NCBI RefSeq assembly: GCF_033118175.1
Contig: NC_083691.1
Location: 20,495,001 to 20,559,000 of the forward strand
Reading direction: 5' to 3'
From: Dama dama
Taxonomy: Eukaryota; Chordata; Mammalia; Artiodactyla; Cervidae
Length of the DNA stretch: 64,000 nt
Position numbers and translations under genes: made by a program. The notes below the pieces were generated by a model. It was not told the DNA's origin. It saw nothing but the letters and a program-made list of their open reading frames with translations, and ran no database searches. Shown piece by piece: positions 44,719-55,460 of this stretch; positions within the stretch are counted from its first letter, which is position 1, and each line of letters opens with the position of its first letter.

Positions 44719-44851
44719 GACTCTGGAACCCGGTTCTTTTGTCTCACACAGCCATGCAGCTTCAGAAGATGAAGGATCATGAGGGTTAAGTCAGAAGAGC
44801 CTTTGGGGTGCTGTGCTCCCATGCATGTGTGGGGGATTGGGTGTTACCTCT

Positions 44852-44895
44852 CATGTAACATGTATCATGTTACATGTATACATGTAACATGTATC
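44852..44895. repeat. Tandem/inverted 14-15 bp repeat with a 26 bp palindrome
   Basis: Three units: catgtaacatgtat (44852-44865), catgttacatgtata (44866-44880), catgtaacatgtatc (44881-44895). 44866-44891 is a perfect 26-base palindrome with 13-base arms. 44852-44876 is an alternative hairpin with 11-base arms and a tat loop. Confidence 0.93.
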
Positions 44896-45604
44896 AAAGG
44901 TACAAAGAAGTTAATTGAGGGACCCAAGGTCCTGTATTTAATATACATCTGAGCTGATTTCTGTGAGAGAAGCAACACTGACCTTGGCCATTTTGGCTAA
45001 TAGCATCTTTTCTGGAACTGTGACTCAAATAAATGTGGGAGTTCTCTGCCTTTACTTCTAGTTCTGATTTTACAAAGAAGGCCCTGATAGGAAATTATTT
45101 GGGAGTTGGAAATGAAGAAGAGGTTTTGAAAGAGAGAAAGAAACGAGATTTCAGGGTCATGGGTCTCAGTCACCAGAGTGCCTGAGAGCCTAGGCTGGTG
45201 GGCAAGGGTCCCCGAGGGATGGAGTTAAACATCGTGTGAGTCTCTTGAAAATCTCTTAGCTTTTCCTGCAACACCCAGAGGAGAGGACTCTGGGTTGTAA
45301 GCTATTTTGTTCTAAAACTTCCTTTTTATTTTTCTAACTTTTGTAGAAATAAAATAACTTTGACAGGGCAGTCATTTGTGAAAATACAAGTTAATGAAAT
45401 GGAATTTATAAACTTTAAGTGAAGCCAGTGTTTGGGTTGTCTTGTTTCAATTAAGTTGCTGTGTTTTTTGCCTTTTAAGAATGAGGATTCTGTCGTGTTC
45501 TGTACTTAAATACATTGTACTGAGGTTAACTTTTGAATAAGCAGAGGATGGAAGCAAAGGGGAAGATACCAGAAGTAAAAGGGGAGAGGAGGGGAATGGA
45601 GTAA
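44896..45604. other. Unassigned
   Basis: No gene or confident repeat. The 45000-45250 part looks single-copy. Confidence 0.45.
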
Positions 45605-45935
45605 TGCAATGGAATAAGCACACTGTTAAAATCAGAGAGGCCTGAATTCAAATCCTGGTTCTGGGCTGGCTAGCTGTGTGACATTGGATAATATAATCAA
45701 CTTCTCTGAGCCTCAGTTTCCTAATTAGTATAATAAATATAATTAACATATTTAATTACATATAAATATATAACATATACATTTCATTTAAATTATAAAT
45801 ATATAATTTATATAAAATATATCATTAATATATAAATATAATTACAAATTTGGCTTTGAGGGTTGATTAAATGGAATATTGTACATAGTTTTCCCTGGTG
45901 CAAATGAGGCTCTCAGTAAATACTGAATGAATAAA
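45605..45935 (+). mobile_element. MIR SINE with A+T expansion inside
   Basis: Left part tgaattcaaatcctggttct, gctagctgtgtgacattgg, gagcctcagtttcctaatta. Right part tggctttgagggttgattaa, atgaggctctcagtaaatac. The usual gap between these blocks is a few tens of bases; here about 130 bases of A+T-only sequence separate them. Confidence 0.85.
45722..45850. repeat. A+T-rich low-complexity tract
   Basis: Almost pure A/T built from tataaat/ataatt variants, including the short inverted repeat aattataaatatataattt near 45790-45809. It lies at the normally short ataata position of the MIR. Confidence 0.85.
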
Positions 45936-46464
45936 TAATAACTCTTGAAACTATTTCTGACTGTCTGTGGATCACTTCTTGATTTTCAATGTACTTTGAA
46001 AATCTATGGTTACCTAGGGTGGTGTCATTCTGTTGTGACCTCTTAAACCTAATTTTCCAAGCTATTAACTTCATCGCTGTTAGTTTTGCTGGCTCTTCTC
46101 TTAGGAGTGGAGAGCGATCCTTCCTTCCTCCCTATGTTCTTCTTTTCCTCCTTCCTCTTTCCTTTCTTACCTTATTCACAGAGGGTATGAAAAATGGACA
46201 TTAAAACTTTATTATATTCCAGGCACTGGGTTAGGAGTAAAGCCTATGAGATCAGGAAGCCTTGGTCTTGGCCCCTGGGACAGTCACAGTCTTGGGGTAG
46301 GGCACAGAGCAAGGAGCCATGGACTCTGTCTGAGTGGGGGGGAAGTGGAGAGGAGTGGGCTTCCCCCGAAGGGACGGCATTTTCCTGAAAATCTGAAGGA
46401 ATTACAAGGAGCATCATGGCAAGGCCACTCCAGAAAGAGGCAGAAGTGAGTGCTGAGAGCCAGA
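45936..46464. other. Unassigned
   Basis: No gene. A pyrimidine-rich patch at 46110-46180. 46205-46300 may be an old LINE/MIR3 trace (ttccaggcactgggttagg). Confidence 0.42.
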
Positions 46465-46475
46465 GACCACGCTGT

Positions 46476-46791
46476 TCAGTTCAGTTCAGTTCAGTTACTC
46501 AGTCGTGTCTGACTCTCTGCGACCCCATGAACCGCAGCACACCAGGCCTCCCTGTCCATCATCAACTCCCAGAGTCCACCCAAACCCACGTCCATTGAGT
46601 CAGTGATGCCATCCAACCATCTCATCCTCTGTTGTCCCCTTCTCCTCCTGCCCTCAATCTTTCCCAGCATCAGGGTCTTCTCCAATGAGTCAGCTCTTTG
46701 CATCAGGTGGCCAAAGTATTGGAGTCTCAGCTTCAACATCAGTCCTTCCAATGAATACCCAGGACCAATCTCCTTTAGGATGGACTGTTTG
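46476..46791 (-). mobile_element. BovB 3' fragment
   Basis: About 316 bases from ttcag repeats to ctcctttaggatggactg. Duplication gaccacgctgt (46465-46475) and gaccatgctgt (46792-46802). The single mismatch is consistent with CpG decay. Confidence 0.93.
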
Positions 46792-46802
46792 GACCATGCT
46801 GT

Positions 46803-46915
46803 AGATAGAGCAATTTTTCCAGCCTATGGAAATCTGAGTGTGAGTTCTGGTTCTGTCACACATTATTATTGGTGAGGCCTTGTGTGCATCTTTTAGCATC
46901 TCTGAGACATGGTCA
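46803..46915 (+). mobile_element. MIR fragment
   Basis: tgtgagttctggttctgtca, attattggtgaggccttg, cttttagcatctctgagac. The BovB above landed beside or inside it. Confidence 0.55.
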
Positions 46916-47112
46916 ATCACATGACAGCCCAGGGTTGAGTGTGGACATGGACAGACCAGGAGTTACATGCCTTTTGATGGGTTTGACTTAGTTCCTTCTT
47001 TATGAGCAGTGGCACACATATCACTATTGCTCTTACGTCTCAGAACTCCAGCTTTGTAAATTCTGAAAGTTTGATAACTCATCTTTTTAAGTTTCTTGAT
47101 GCTCTATTTTTT

Positions 47113-47320
47113 TTGGTGATTCAGTCAGGTAAAAAAATCTGCATGCAATGCAGGATACCTGGGTTCGATCCTTGGGTCAGGAAGTTCCCCTGGAGAAGGA
47201 AATGGCAACCTACTCCAGTATTCTTGCCTGGAGAATCCCATGGACAAAGGAACCTGGCAGGCTATGGTCCCTAAGGTTGCAATAGTTGGACATAACTGAG
47301 AGACTAAATCACCAAGCAAC
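47113..47320 (+). mobile_element. Bov-tA SINE
   Basis: Diverged head (ggtgattcagtcaggtaaa), B box gggttcgatccttgg, body ctactccagtattcttgcct, end actgagagactaaatcacc. Confidence 0.9.
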
Positions 47321-47325
47321 GGATT

Positions 47326-48143
47326 TGTAATGTGTTAATTACTGTTGTACAGCAAAGTGATTCAGGTATTCACACAAATGTATAGACCTTTGTATACATT
47401 TACATTAAAAATAATTAACATTATTTTCCATTATGGTTTATCATAGGATACTGAATATAGTTTCTTGTGCTATAAGAGTAGGACCTTGCTATTTCTCCAT
47501 TCTATATATACCGGTGTGGGTCTGCTAACCTCAAACTCCCACTGAGGTGTAATTTATATTCAGTAAATTTCTGCCTTATTAAGTGTACAGGTCTATGAAT
47601 TTTGAAAGAAAATGCATCCAATGTTGTAACCACCACCATGGCCAGGATAGAGGCCATTTTCATCACTCCAAAATGCTCCCACATGCCTTCTTTGTAGTCA
47701 ATACCTTCGTACCACCTGCGGCCCCTACCAACCATTGATCTGTTTTTCTTTGCCGATAGTTTTGCTTTTTCCAGAATATCACATACATGAAATTATACTA
47801 GTGGGCAGTATCTTGAATCAGCTACATTTCACGTAGTATACTGTGTTTGAGATTTTTTGGTGTTCTTGCCCTTATTAACAGTTTCTTTCTTTTCCACTGC
47901 ATGGATGGACCACTGCTGATGACATTCAAGTTGTTCTCAGTTTTTGAAGACCACGTGGAAGTTGTTACAAATATTTGCATGCAAGCTTTGTGGGAGGTGT
48001 TTATTTTCATTTCTCTTGGGCAATTTCCTAGATGTAGGATTGGTGCATCTTATGGTAAGTCTGTGCTTAAGTTTATAAAAAATTGTCAAAAGTGTTTTTT
48101 TTTAAATGGCTGTGTTGTTTCAGTGATTCACTGCTTTGAAAAC
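47326..48143 (-). mobile_element. L1 3' regions, probably two overlapping remnants
   Basis: 47326-47540 is L1-BT-like (acagcaaagtgattcaggta, cattatggtttatcatagga). 47541-48143 is an older L1 3' region (agtgtacaggtctatgaatt, gtaaccaccaccatggccag, ttttcatttctcttgggcaa). Both are reverse strand. Confidence 0.75.
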
Positions 48144-48152
48144 GAAACTTTG

Positions 48153-48586
48153 TTTTTTTTTTTTTTTAACCTATTACCACATTTTATTTGTTAATTTTTA
48201 AATTTTTTATTATTTTCTTATTGTCCCACCATTTTATTTTTTATTTTTTCCTTTATTTTTATTAGTTGGAGGCTAATTACTTTATAATATTGTAGTGTTT
48301 TTTGCCATACATTGACATGAATCAGCCATGGATTTACATGCATTCCCCATCCTGAACCCCCTGCCCACCTCCCTCCCCATCCCATCCCTCTGGGTCATCC
48401 CAGTGCACCAGCCCTGAAAGATGGTAATGATAACCCTACATGCAAGACAGAAAAAGAGACACAGATGTATAGAACAGACTTTTGGACTCTATAGGAGAAG
48501 ATGAGGGTGGGATGATCTGAGAGAATAGCTTTGAAACATGTATATTATCAAGTGTGAAACAGATCGCCAGTCCAGGTGGGATGCAT
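48153..48586 (-). mobile_element. L1-BT 3' end with inverted 5' part and extra 3' sequence
   Basis: Bounded by gaaactttg at 48144-48152 and 48587-48595. From the left: T15 (48153-48167), about 65 bases not recognised as L1 (about 48168-48235) with tttatt (AATAAA complement) at 48183-48188, then reverse-strand L1-BT 3' end (attagttggaggctaattac to cagtgcaccagccctgaaag). From 48420 plus-strand L1-BT follows (atggtaatgataaccctaca to agtccaggtgggatgcatg), the segment that should lie just upstream. Confidence 0.82.
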
Positions 48587-48595
48587 GAAACTTTG

Positions 48596-49480
48596 ATTTT
48601 AAGACAATTGTAGATTTCCACGCAGTTGTAAGAAATAATACAAAGAGATCCCGAAAGCCCGTGTATCCTGTACCCAGCTTTCCCTGGTGGTAGCGTTTCA
48701 CAGAGCCATGGTGAAGCGTCACAGCTTGGATGCTGAGGTTGTCACAGTCAGGACGCTGCACCACCACCAGGGGTCCTTAGGTGGCCCTCTCCAGGCCCCT
48801 CCCATCCTCCCAGTCCAGCCTCTCCTTCACTTCTGGCATCTAGTAACCAGTTGTCCATTCCTATAATTTTGTCATTTCAAGAATGCTATGTGAATGAAAT
48901 CACACATTCTGTAACTTTTTGGGATTGGAATTTTTCACTCAGCACAATTTGCTGGAGAGTCATCAGGTTGTTCCTTATAGCGGTAGTTGTTCCATTTTAT
49001 TTCTGAGTGGTTTTCCAAGATATCGACAAACCCCAGTATATTTAACCAGTCTCCGTTGAAGGACATCCACATTGTGTGTTGTTTTTAGTTTTAGCCTATT
49101 ACAAACAGAGTTGTTGTAAATATTCATGGATAGGGCTTTTGTGTGAATACAAGTTTTCATTCTGTGGGATGAATATCCAGGGACAACTGATGGATCATTG
49201 GTAATTGCATATTTAGTTTTATAGGAAACTTCAAATCATCTTCCAGCCTAGCTGAACCATCCCTGGGTTGGGAAGATCCCCTGGAGAAAGGAATAGCTGC
49301 CCACTCCAGGATTCTGGCCTGGAGACTCCCATGTGCAGAGGAGCCTGGTTGGGCTATAGTCCTTGGGGTCGCAGAGAGTCTTTATATTTTGAATATAAAC
49401 AACCATCTTTACATTTCCACCAGCAGAGTCTGCTGATCCATATCCTTGGCAGTTTTTAAATTTCTTCAGTTTCTCATAGA
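48596..49480 (-). mobile_element. Old L1 3' region
   Basis: gcagttgtaagaaataatac, ctataattttgtcatttcaa, attggaatttttcactcag, gttgaaggacatccacattg, then after the SINE tttacatttccaccagcag. Reverse strand, with no frame left. Confidence 0.8.
49256..49382 (+). mobile_element. Bov-tA SINE, 5'-truncated
   Basis: Starts near the end of the tRNA-like head (atccctgggttgggaagatc) and runs to ggggtcgcagagagtct. It interrupts the old L1. Confidence 0.88.
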
Positions 49481-49877
49481 GATTTACTTTCCCAGAAACT
49501 ATCAGCAATACTCCCTTGAATTTGTCATTTCCATAATGTAAAACTATTATTTTTGTTAATCTCTTCTTTGTGTAGCTGAGTGAGGTATTGTCTGATGTCA
49601 GACCAAACAGGGATAAAAGTGGATGTTCCTTGCAAACTGGCTGTTTTGATTTGACACCCCGAGCTGTATGAGGCATATGATTTCCAGTTTCCACTAGCCT
49701 GCTGGGATGTTCAGCACCCAGTCATATGTTCATTGTCAGGGTCTCCCATTATCCTCCTTTCATTGCTTGTTCATGTCCTTTTTATAATGCTGTAAATATT
49801 TGGATATAAATAATTCATCTCAGTCACTGTATGAGTATCTCTGGAGTAATGCCCCTCTAACTGCTCACTCCTCCTTA
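49481..49877. other. Unassigned
   Basis: No gene or clear repeat. May include the decayed end of the preceding L1. Confidence 0.4.
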
Positions 49878-50540
49878 GTTCAGTTCAGTTCAGTTCAGTT
49901 CAGTTGCTCAGTCATGTTCGACTCTTCGAGACCCCATGGACCACAGCACACCAGGCCTTCCTGTCCATCATCAACTCCTGGAGTTTACCCACACTCATGT
50001 CCATTAAATTGGTGATGCCATCCAACCATCTCATCTTCTGTCATCCCCTTCTCCTCCTGCCCTCAATCTTTCCCAGCATCAGGGTCTTTTCAAATGAGTC
50101 AGCTCTTCACATCAGGTGGCCAAATTATTGAAGTTTCAGCTTTAACATCAGTCCTTCCAATGAACACCCAGGACTGATCTCCTTTAGGATGGACTGGTTG
50201 GATCTCCTTGCAGTCCAAGGGACTCTCAAGAGTCTTCTCCAACACCACAGTTCAGAAGCATCAGTTCTTCGGTGCTCAGCTTTCTTTATAGTCCAACTCT
50301 CATATCCATATATGACTACTGGAAAAATTATAGCCTTGACTAGATGGACCTTTGTTGGCAAAGTAATGTCTCTGCTTTTTAATATGCTGTCTAGGTTGGT
50401 CATAACTTTCCTTCCAAGGAGTAAGCATCTTTTAATTTCATGGCTGCAGTCACCATCTGCAATGATTTTGGAGCCCCCCAAAATAAAGTCTGACACTGTT
50501 TCCACTGTTTCCCCATATATTTGCCACGAAGTGATGGGAC
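49878..50540 (-). mobile_element. BovB 3' fragment
   Basis: About 660 bases from a long ttcag array (49878-49903) into the coding region (the SWQIYGETVETVSDF frame). BovB stops at gtgatgggac and unrelated sequence follows. Faces the next copy. Confidence 0.92.
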
Positions 50541-50573
50541 ATAAAGACACCTTGTAAGTATTTATTAATTCAT

Positions 50574-50936
50574 TAAAGGTCTGTCTAGTCAAAGCAATGG
50601 TTTTTTCAGCAGTCATGTGTGGATGTGAGAGTTGAACCATAAAGAAAGCTGAGCATTAAAGAATTGATGCTTTTGAACTGTGATGCTGGAGGAGACTTGG
50701 GAGTCCCTTGGACTGCAAGGAGATCAAACCTGTCAATCCTGAAGGAAATCAGTCCTGAATATTCATAGGAAGGACTGATGCTGAAGCTGAAACTCCAATA
50801 CTTTGGCCACCTGATGCGACGAACTGACTCATTGGAAAAGACCCTGATGCTGGGAAAGATTGAAGGCAGGAGAAGGGGAAGACAGAGGATGAGATGGTTG
50901 GATGGCATCACTGACTCAATGGACGTGGGTTTGGAT
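50574..50936 (+). mobile_element. BovB internal fragment lacking its 3' end
   Basis: Runs from aaggtctgtctagtcaaagc to tcaatggacgtgggtttgg. Both 5' coding sequence and the last hundred or so 3' bases are absent. It overlaps the same BovB region as the preceding copy in the opposite direction, forming roughly 360 bp inverted arms. Confidence 0.88.
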
Positions 50937-51839
50937 CACGTTTTATGACTTTTTAAAAGTTAGTATCTTCAGCATCAACTATTACTACTAGAATTTTTTT
51001 AGGGGTTAGATGGTGTTGGATAAACTCATGTTACCTCTAAGGGAGGCACCATGGGGAAAGAAGTCTGGGGGATACTTGGGGAGGTCTAGAATGAGGTTCT
51101 GCCTGCAGTAATGGCAGAGCTGAGTGGGTAACCAGGAGGGAATACAGCTGGGGGAAGGGCCTTCCCTGTCTCAGGAAAAACCAACCAGAGGCAAGAGCAA
51201 GGAGGACTGGGATACTGGGAGATAGAGAGGCATATCTTGTCTATATGAGATGACTCTGAAGGACCCAGCAGCATTCTTAGAAATTTCAAGAGTTGAAATA
51301 GGGAGGGGTTTACGGTTTTGAAGCATCACAACTGGAGTGTGGTGAACAACCTGCCCTTCTGGGGTCCCAAAACCCAAGGAGACCTAGACTGATGGGGCTG
51401 CCTGACTGCAGGGTCTCTGCTCATTTTTAGGTCCACAGTCCTGCCAGGAAGAGTGAAGGAAACATACTGATGACCTCAGAGGAGTCCAAAGGGCACCGCT
51501 GGAGTCTGATGTCTGATCCAATCACTGGCTTTGCTATTTTTTTTTTTTTTTTTTAACAGCAAAACCCCTCAACCAAACAAATGCAGAAGTGAAAGAAAGG
51601 ATTTGTGGAACAAAGTGGGTCACAGCTCTGGTAGAAACAAAATTACTCTCATGACAAAGTTGTTGGTCTGGCCCCAGATTCATGACCCAGACCTTGGTGA
51701 ATAGTCATAATAAAAGCTACTGGTCTAATCAATTTGGGAGAAAAGGGTTGTGACCACACAAAGAAAGCACAGGGAATTTATTGGGCTCTGGGAACTGCTG
51801 TGCATCTTGATGGTGACGGCAATGGTTACACAAATCTGC
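50937..51839. other. Single-copy DNA, nothing recognised
   Basis: No gene. T run at 51537-51555 followed by aacagcaaaacccc. Short open frames on the minus strand (51086-51377) have no domain. Confidence 0.48.
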
Positions 51840-52065
51840 ATGTGTGTGTGTGGTGTGTGTGTGTTAGGCGCTTAGTCATATCTGACTCTTTGCGACCCCG
51901 TGGACTGTAGTCCACCCAGGCTCCTCTGTCCATGGAATTATCCAGGCCAGAATACTGGAGTGGGTAGCCATTCCTTTCTCCAGGGGATCTTCCCAACCCA
52001 GGGATTGAACCCAGGTCTCCCGCATGGCAGGTGGATTCTTTACCATCTGAGCCACGAGGGAATCC
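51840..52065 (-). mobile_element. Bov-tA SINE with TG-rich tail
   Basis: Tail expanded into a TG microsatellite (51841-51863), then cgcttagtcatatctgactc, ccaacccagggattgaaccc, head gagccacgagggaatcc. Confidence 0.93.
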
Positions 52066-52109
52066 ATAGGTATTAAAATTCATGGAACTGTAAAAAAATG
52101 CTACTAGTC

Positions 52110-52245
52110 TAATCAGGTACCTTTCCTGGATTTATAGAAAGCACAGTAACTCTGTGAGGCAGGTATTATCCATTTTTCCCAAATAAGGATGCAGACTTAA
52201 GGGGCTTGAGGAGAGAGCCCAAGTCATACAAACAAGAAATGAGAG
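52110..52245 (-). mobile_element. MIR SINE
   Basis: Reverse complement: ctctgtgaggcaggtattat, ccatttttcccaaataagg, gagcccaagtcatacaaaca. Confidence 0.68.
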
Positions 52246-53710
52246 CTGAGGTGAGCGGCCGGCCACGTCCCGCAGGGCAAGGGTGGCGGTGCTAGAGCCA
52301 GCTGTGTGCGCTTGCTACTCTGTTTCAGTTCCTGGATTTGACCCCAGGATATTTTATTCTGAAAAGCAAACAAACAAAACCCCCAAACAAGCTCATCCAA
52401 TTCTAGAAGTCATCGAATCATAGAATTCAAAGATGAGCGGGATGTGTTGGGGCTTCGTGTTGTTACTCATTTGGAATATGCCTGGCCCATGCGGCTTGAG
52501 GGACTCTTCCAAAGTCCCATCTTCAGGAAATATTAGTGCCAGTCCTGATACTATGTCTTCCGAAGTTAAACCCGAAAGGCATTATGGGGTTTTTCTCTCT
52601 TCATGGCAAAAATCCAAAGACATGAAAGAAGAGACACACACAATAGCTGTAATCAGCGAGTATTCTTCCCCCTTCGCTCTCTCTCCTCTTCATCTGTTTA
52701 GTTTAAAAATTCCTACAATTGGTTACAGATTCTCACATCACCTCTGCCTTCTTATCAGGTTTGTGCAGTTGGGAGATAAAGACCCACACTATCTTCAAAT
52801 CAAGCAGGCAGTTGCTGTGATGAATCCTCCCTTCCTAATTTAAGCTGAAACCACAAAGTGGGCCCCACGTTATAACCAGTGATGGGAAAGGGGAAAACCA
52901 GAGGGGAAAAGGGCGGTGTCGCTAGGCTGATTAACCCTACAGGAGAGCCTCCAACTCACCCAGGCCCTCCCCCTCTGACCTACTTTCTCCGGCCATGGAA
53001 AGAAGAGAGAGGTTACACAGAGATGCTTCAAAGTGAGATCAGATAGCATCTTGTCTGTTCCCACCAGATAAGCATTCCCAAGCCTGCCTTCATCACTCAC
53101 TGCTTCGGAGGCCAAGGTGCTGCCGTAATCAATTGAAACAGTAGCCTACTATTAGTGCTCCCTCCATCCCCAGCATAGTGCAGGGTTTCTTGGTCTGGAT
53201 TGAAAGGCTGACATTCTTGGTAATGAATAGGACATTTTAAATCACTAGTCTATGTCCCACAGGCATTCTGCCCAGGGACAATTGATGAGGGCAAGAAGAA
53301 TGATAATAAGGGAACCCAAGACTTCATTCCTACCAGAATGCTGCTGGTGGTTATGGAGAAAACAGTCTGACGTGTGTTCTTATTAATCCTCTGCCTGTGC
53401 ATCTGGGGCTAGGATGGAGATGCTAAAATTCGAGCCAGGCTTCTCTGGCTCCCTTTGGAAACTGCTGGATCTAATCTTTAGCAATAACAGAGCACCCGTT
53501 TCTTTGTTTATTTTCCCGAGCAAAATACTAATTCATGTAAATGAATCATTGAACTAGGTCTGTTAGACTACTTCTTATTTTCTTAATGATTGCCATTTTC
53601 TGGACACCCAACAGCATGTTTCTGAAGATGTTAATCATCTAGGTTTTTTCACGTGTGCTGGATGCTGGGTCCACACTCCTTGTCATTCTCCTCATGGCTC
53701 TTATTCTCTC
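52246..53710. other. About 1.5 kb repeat-free block
   Basis: No gene recognised. 52433-52843 (+) is open for 136 codons with no known domain, and I do not call it. 53500-53660 is A+T-rich with closely packed homeobox/octamer-like motifs (aattcatgtaaatgaatcat, ttaatgattgcc, gttaatcatctagg): a possible conserved regulatory element. Confidence 0.48.
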
Positions 53711-53728
53711 TTGCTTCTCTTTCTTTGA

Positions 53729-53986
53729 CTTATTTTTATTTACTTATTTATTTTTGATTGCTCTGGGTCTTTGTTGCTGCACGCAGGTTTTCTCTAGTTG
53801 CAGTAAGCAAGGGGGCTCCTTCTTGTGAGTTCTCATTGTGGGCTCTAGGGTACACAGGCTTCAACAATTGTGGCTTGTGGGCTTAATTGCTCTGTGGCAT
53901 GTGGGATCTTCCCAGATCAGGGATCGAACCCATGTCCCCTGAATTGGCAGGTGGATTCTTAACCACTGAACTACCAGGGAAGTCCA
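53729..53986 (-). mobile_element. CHR-type SINE
   Basis: Reverse strand: tttattgatt-type start (tttttgattgctctgggtct), ttaattgctctgtggcatgt, ggatcgaacccatgtcccct, head ctaccagggaagtcc. An 18-base duplication, ttgcttctct t/g tctttga, lies at 53711-53728 and 53987-54004 (one mismatch). Confidence 0.9.
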
Positions 53987-54074
53987 TTGCTTCTCTGTCT
54001 TTGAAACTTGATTTCCTTCTTCACTTGATCAATTCCTACTAATCTTTCAAAATGCTCCACATTAAAAAAAATTT

Positions 54075-55060
54075 TTTTTACTCCAACTTCAAGATCATTT
54101 TTGAAATGGGAAAATTTATTTCCAGCTTAAAGGAGGTGCCAAAGTTTCTATTCTTTGCTGAAATAAAAGACCTGAACCTAGTTTTTTAATTGATGGATAA
54201 TACACATGCAGTAAACTACATAGCAATTATCTAAGTAGGGCTTGATAATATTTTATATATATCTGTGTAATAAACATGCAGATTAAAGTAAGTATTTCTA
54301 GGACATACAAAGATTCTTTTCTGTTCCCTACTCCTGATATCAGCACATTTTTGACTTCTGTGACCATCAATTAGATTGTCCTACTCTTGAACTTCATATA
54401 AGTTCAGTATGCAGTTTTTTGCAGTTGGTTTTCTTGTTGTTGTTGCTCAAGGTTATACTTTTTAGATTCAGCCATATTATGTGGGCATCAGTGGGTGACT
54501 TTTTTATTGATATATAGTTGTTCATTTTTTGACTATACCACAATTTATGTATCTGTTCTTCTGCTGATAATCATTTGCTCCCAGCTTTTGAGAATTATGA
54601 ATAAATCTCCTATAAATAAAGTCATTCACATTTTATTGCTGGATAAATGTACTTACTTCTCTTGGGGATAAAACTTTACGTGAGACTGGTGATTTACAGG
54701 GTAGGTCTTTGTTTTTAGGTTTAATGGATACAACCACATAGTTATATAATGTGTTTGTACCAATTTAATTTCCTGGTATTTGAGATTTCCAGTTGCACTA
54801 CATCCTTACCAACACTTTGATTATAGCATTTTTAATAATTTAATTTGAAATTTTTTTGCTTTAAAAAGAATTGTAAAAACTTTAATTTTATTTTCTTAGA
54901 TGAGTATTGGTATCTTTTCATTTGCCTATGAGAAACTCGAGCATCCAGTTTTGTAAAGTGTCTGTTCAAATCTCATGATTAAAAAAAAAAAAAATAGAAT
55001 TGTTTGACTTTTTCTTATTGGGCATATCATTTGAACAGACACTTCCCCAAAGAAATTTTG
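54075..55060 (-). mobile_element. Old L1 3' region with a small inverted end
   Basis: 54075-55020 is reverse-strand L1 (gtgaccatcaattagattg, cttctcttggggataaaac, ttaccaacactttgattata, gtgtctgttcaaatctcat). 55022-55060 returns to plus-strand L1 (catttgaacagacacttccc). agtgtctgttcaaat (54957-54971) and its complement (55029-55043) are 15-base inverted repeats. Confidence 0.75.
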
Positions 55061-55460
55061 CAGAGCCAATAAACCCTTGAAAACATGGTCTTTTCTTTAG
55101 TCAGCCTCAAAAATCGAATAAAGATAAGATCTGTCTTGGGCAGGTTTTTGCCACAGATTGGCATTGGCCTTGTTCTCTGTTTACTAGTATTGTTGTTCAA
55201 AGTCCTTCTGCGCTAGAGCTACAACTGGAGAGCAGGGGAGCCCTGAGTGGGTCTCAGCCCAATTCCCAGATTCTAGAAAACTCTCACCTGGCTCTTCTCT
55301 GCTCTTCAAAGATGACAACTTCCTTTAAATCTGCTTGTGGTTTTCCTGGTATTTGGAACTACTGTAAATTATGATGTAAACCTGCCATTTTTAGGAGGCA
55401 GGGTTCTGCTTTTTTCCACTCCTATTTTAGGGTTTGTTTGCTTTTTTTTTTTTATAAGAA
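55061..55460. other. Unassigned
   Basis: No gene or repeat recognised. T run at 55442-55453. Confidence 0.45.

Noticed and set aside
49878..50936. Twin-primed single BovB insertion
   Set aside because: The two oppositely oriented pieces cover the same BovB region and differ at many positions. Twin priming would give adjacent, non-overlapping regions of one RNA.
52433..52843. 136-codon open frame with a hydrophobic start
   Set aside because: The first residues could look like a signal peptide, but the remainder matches nothing known and there is no promoter or splice evidence.
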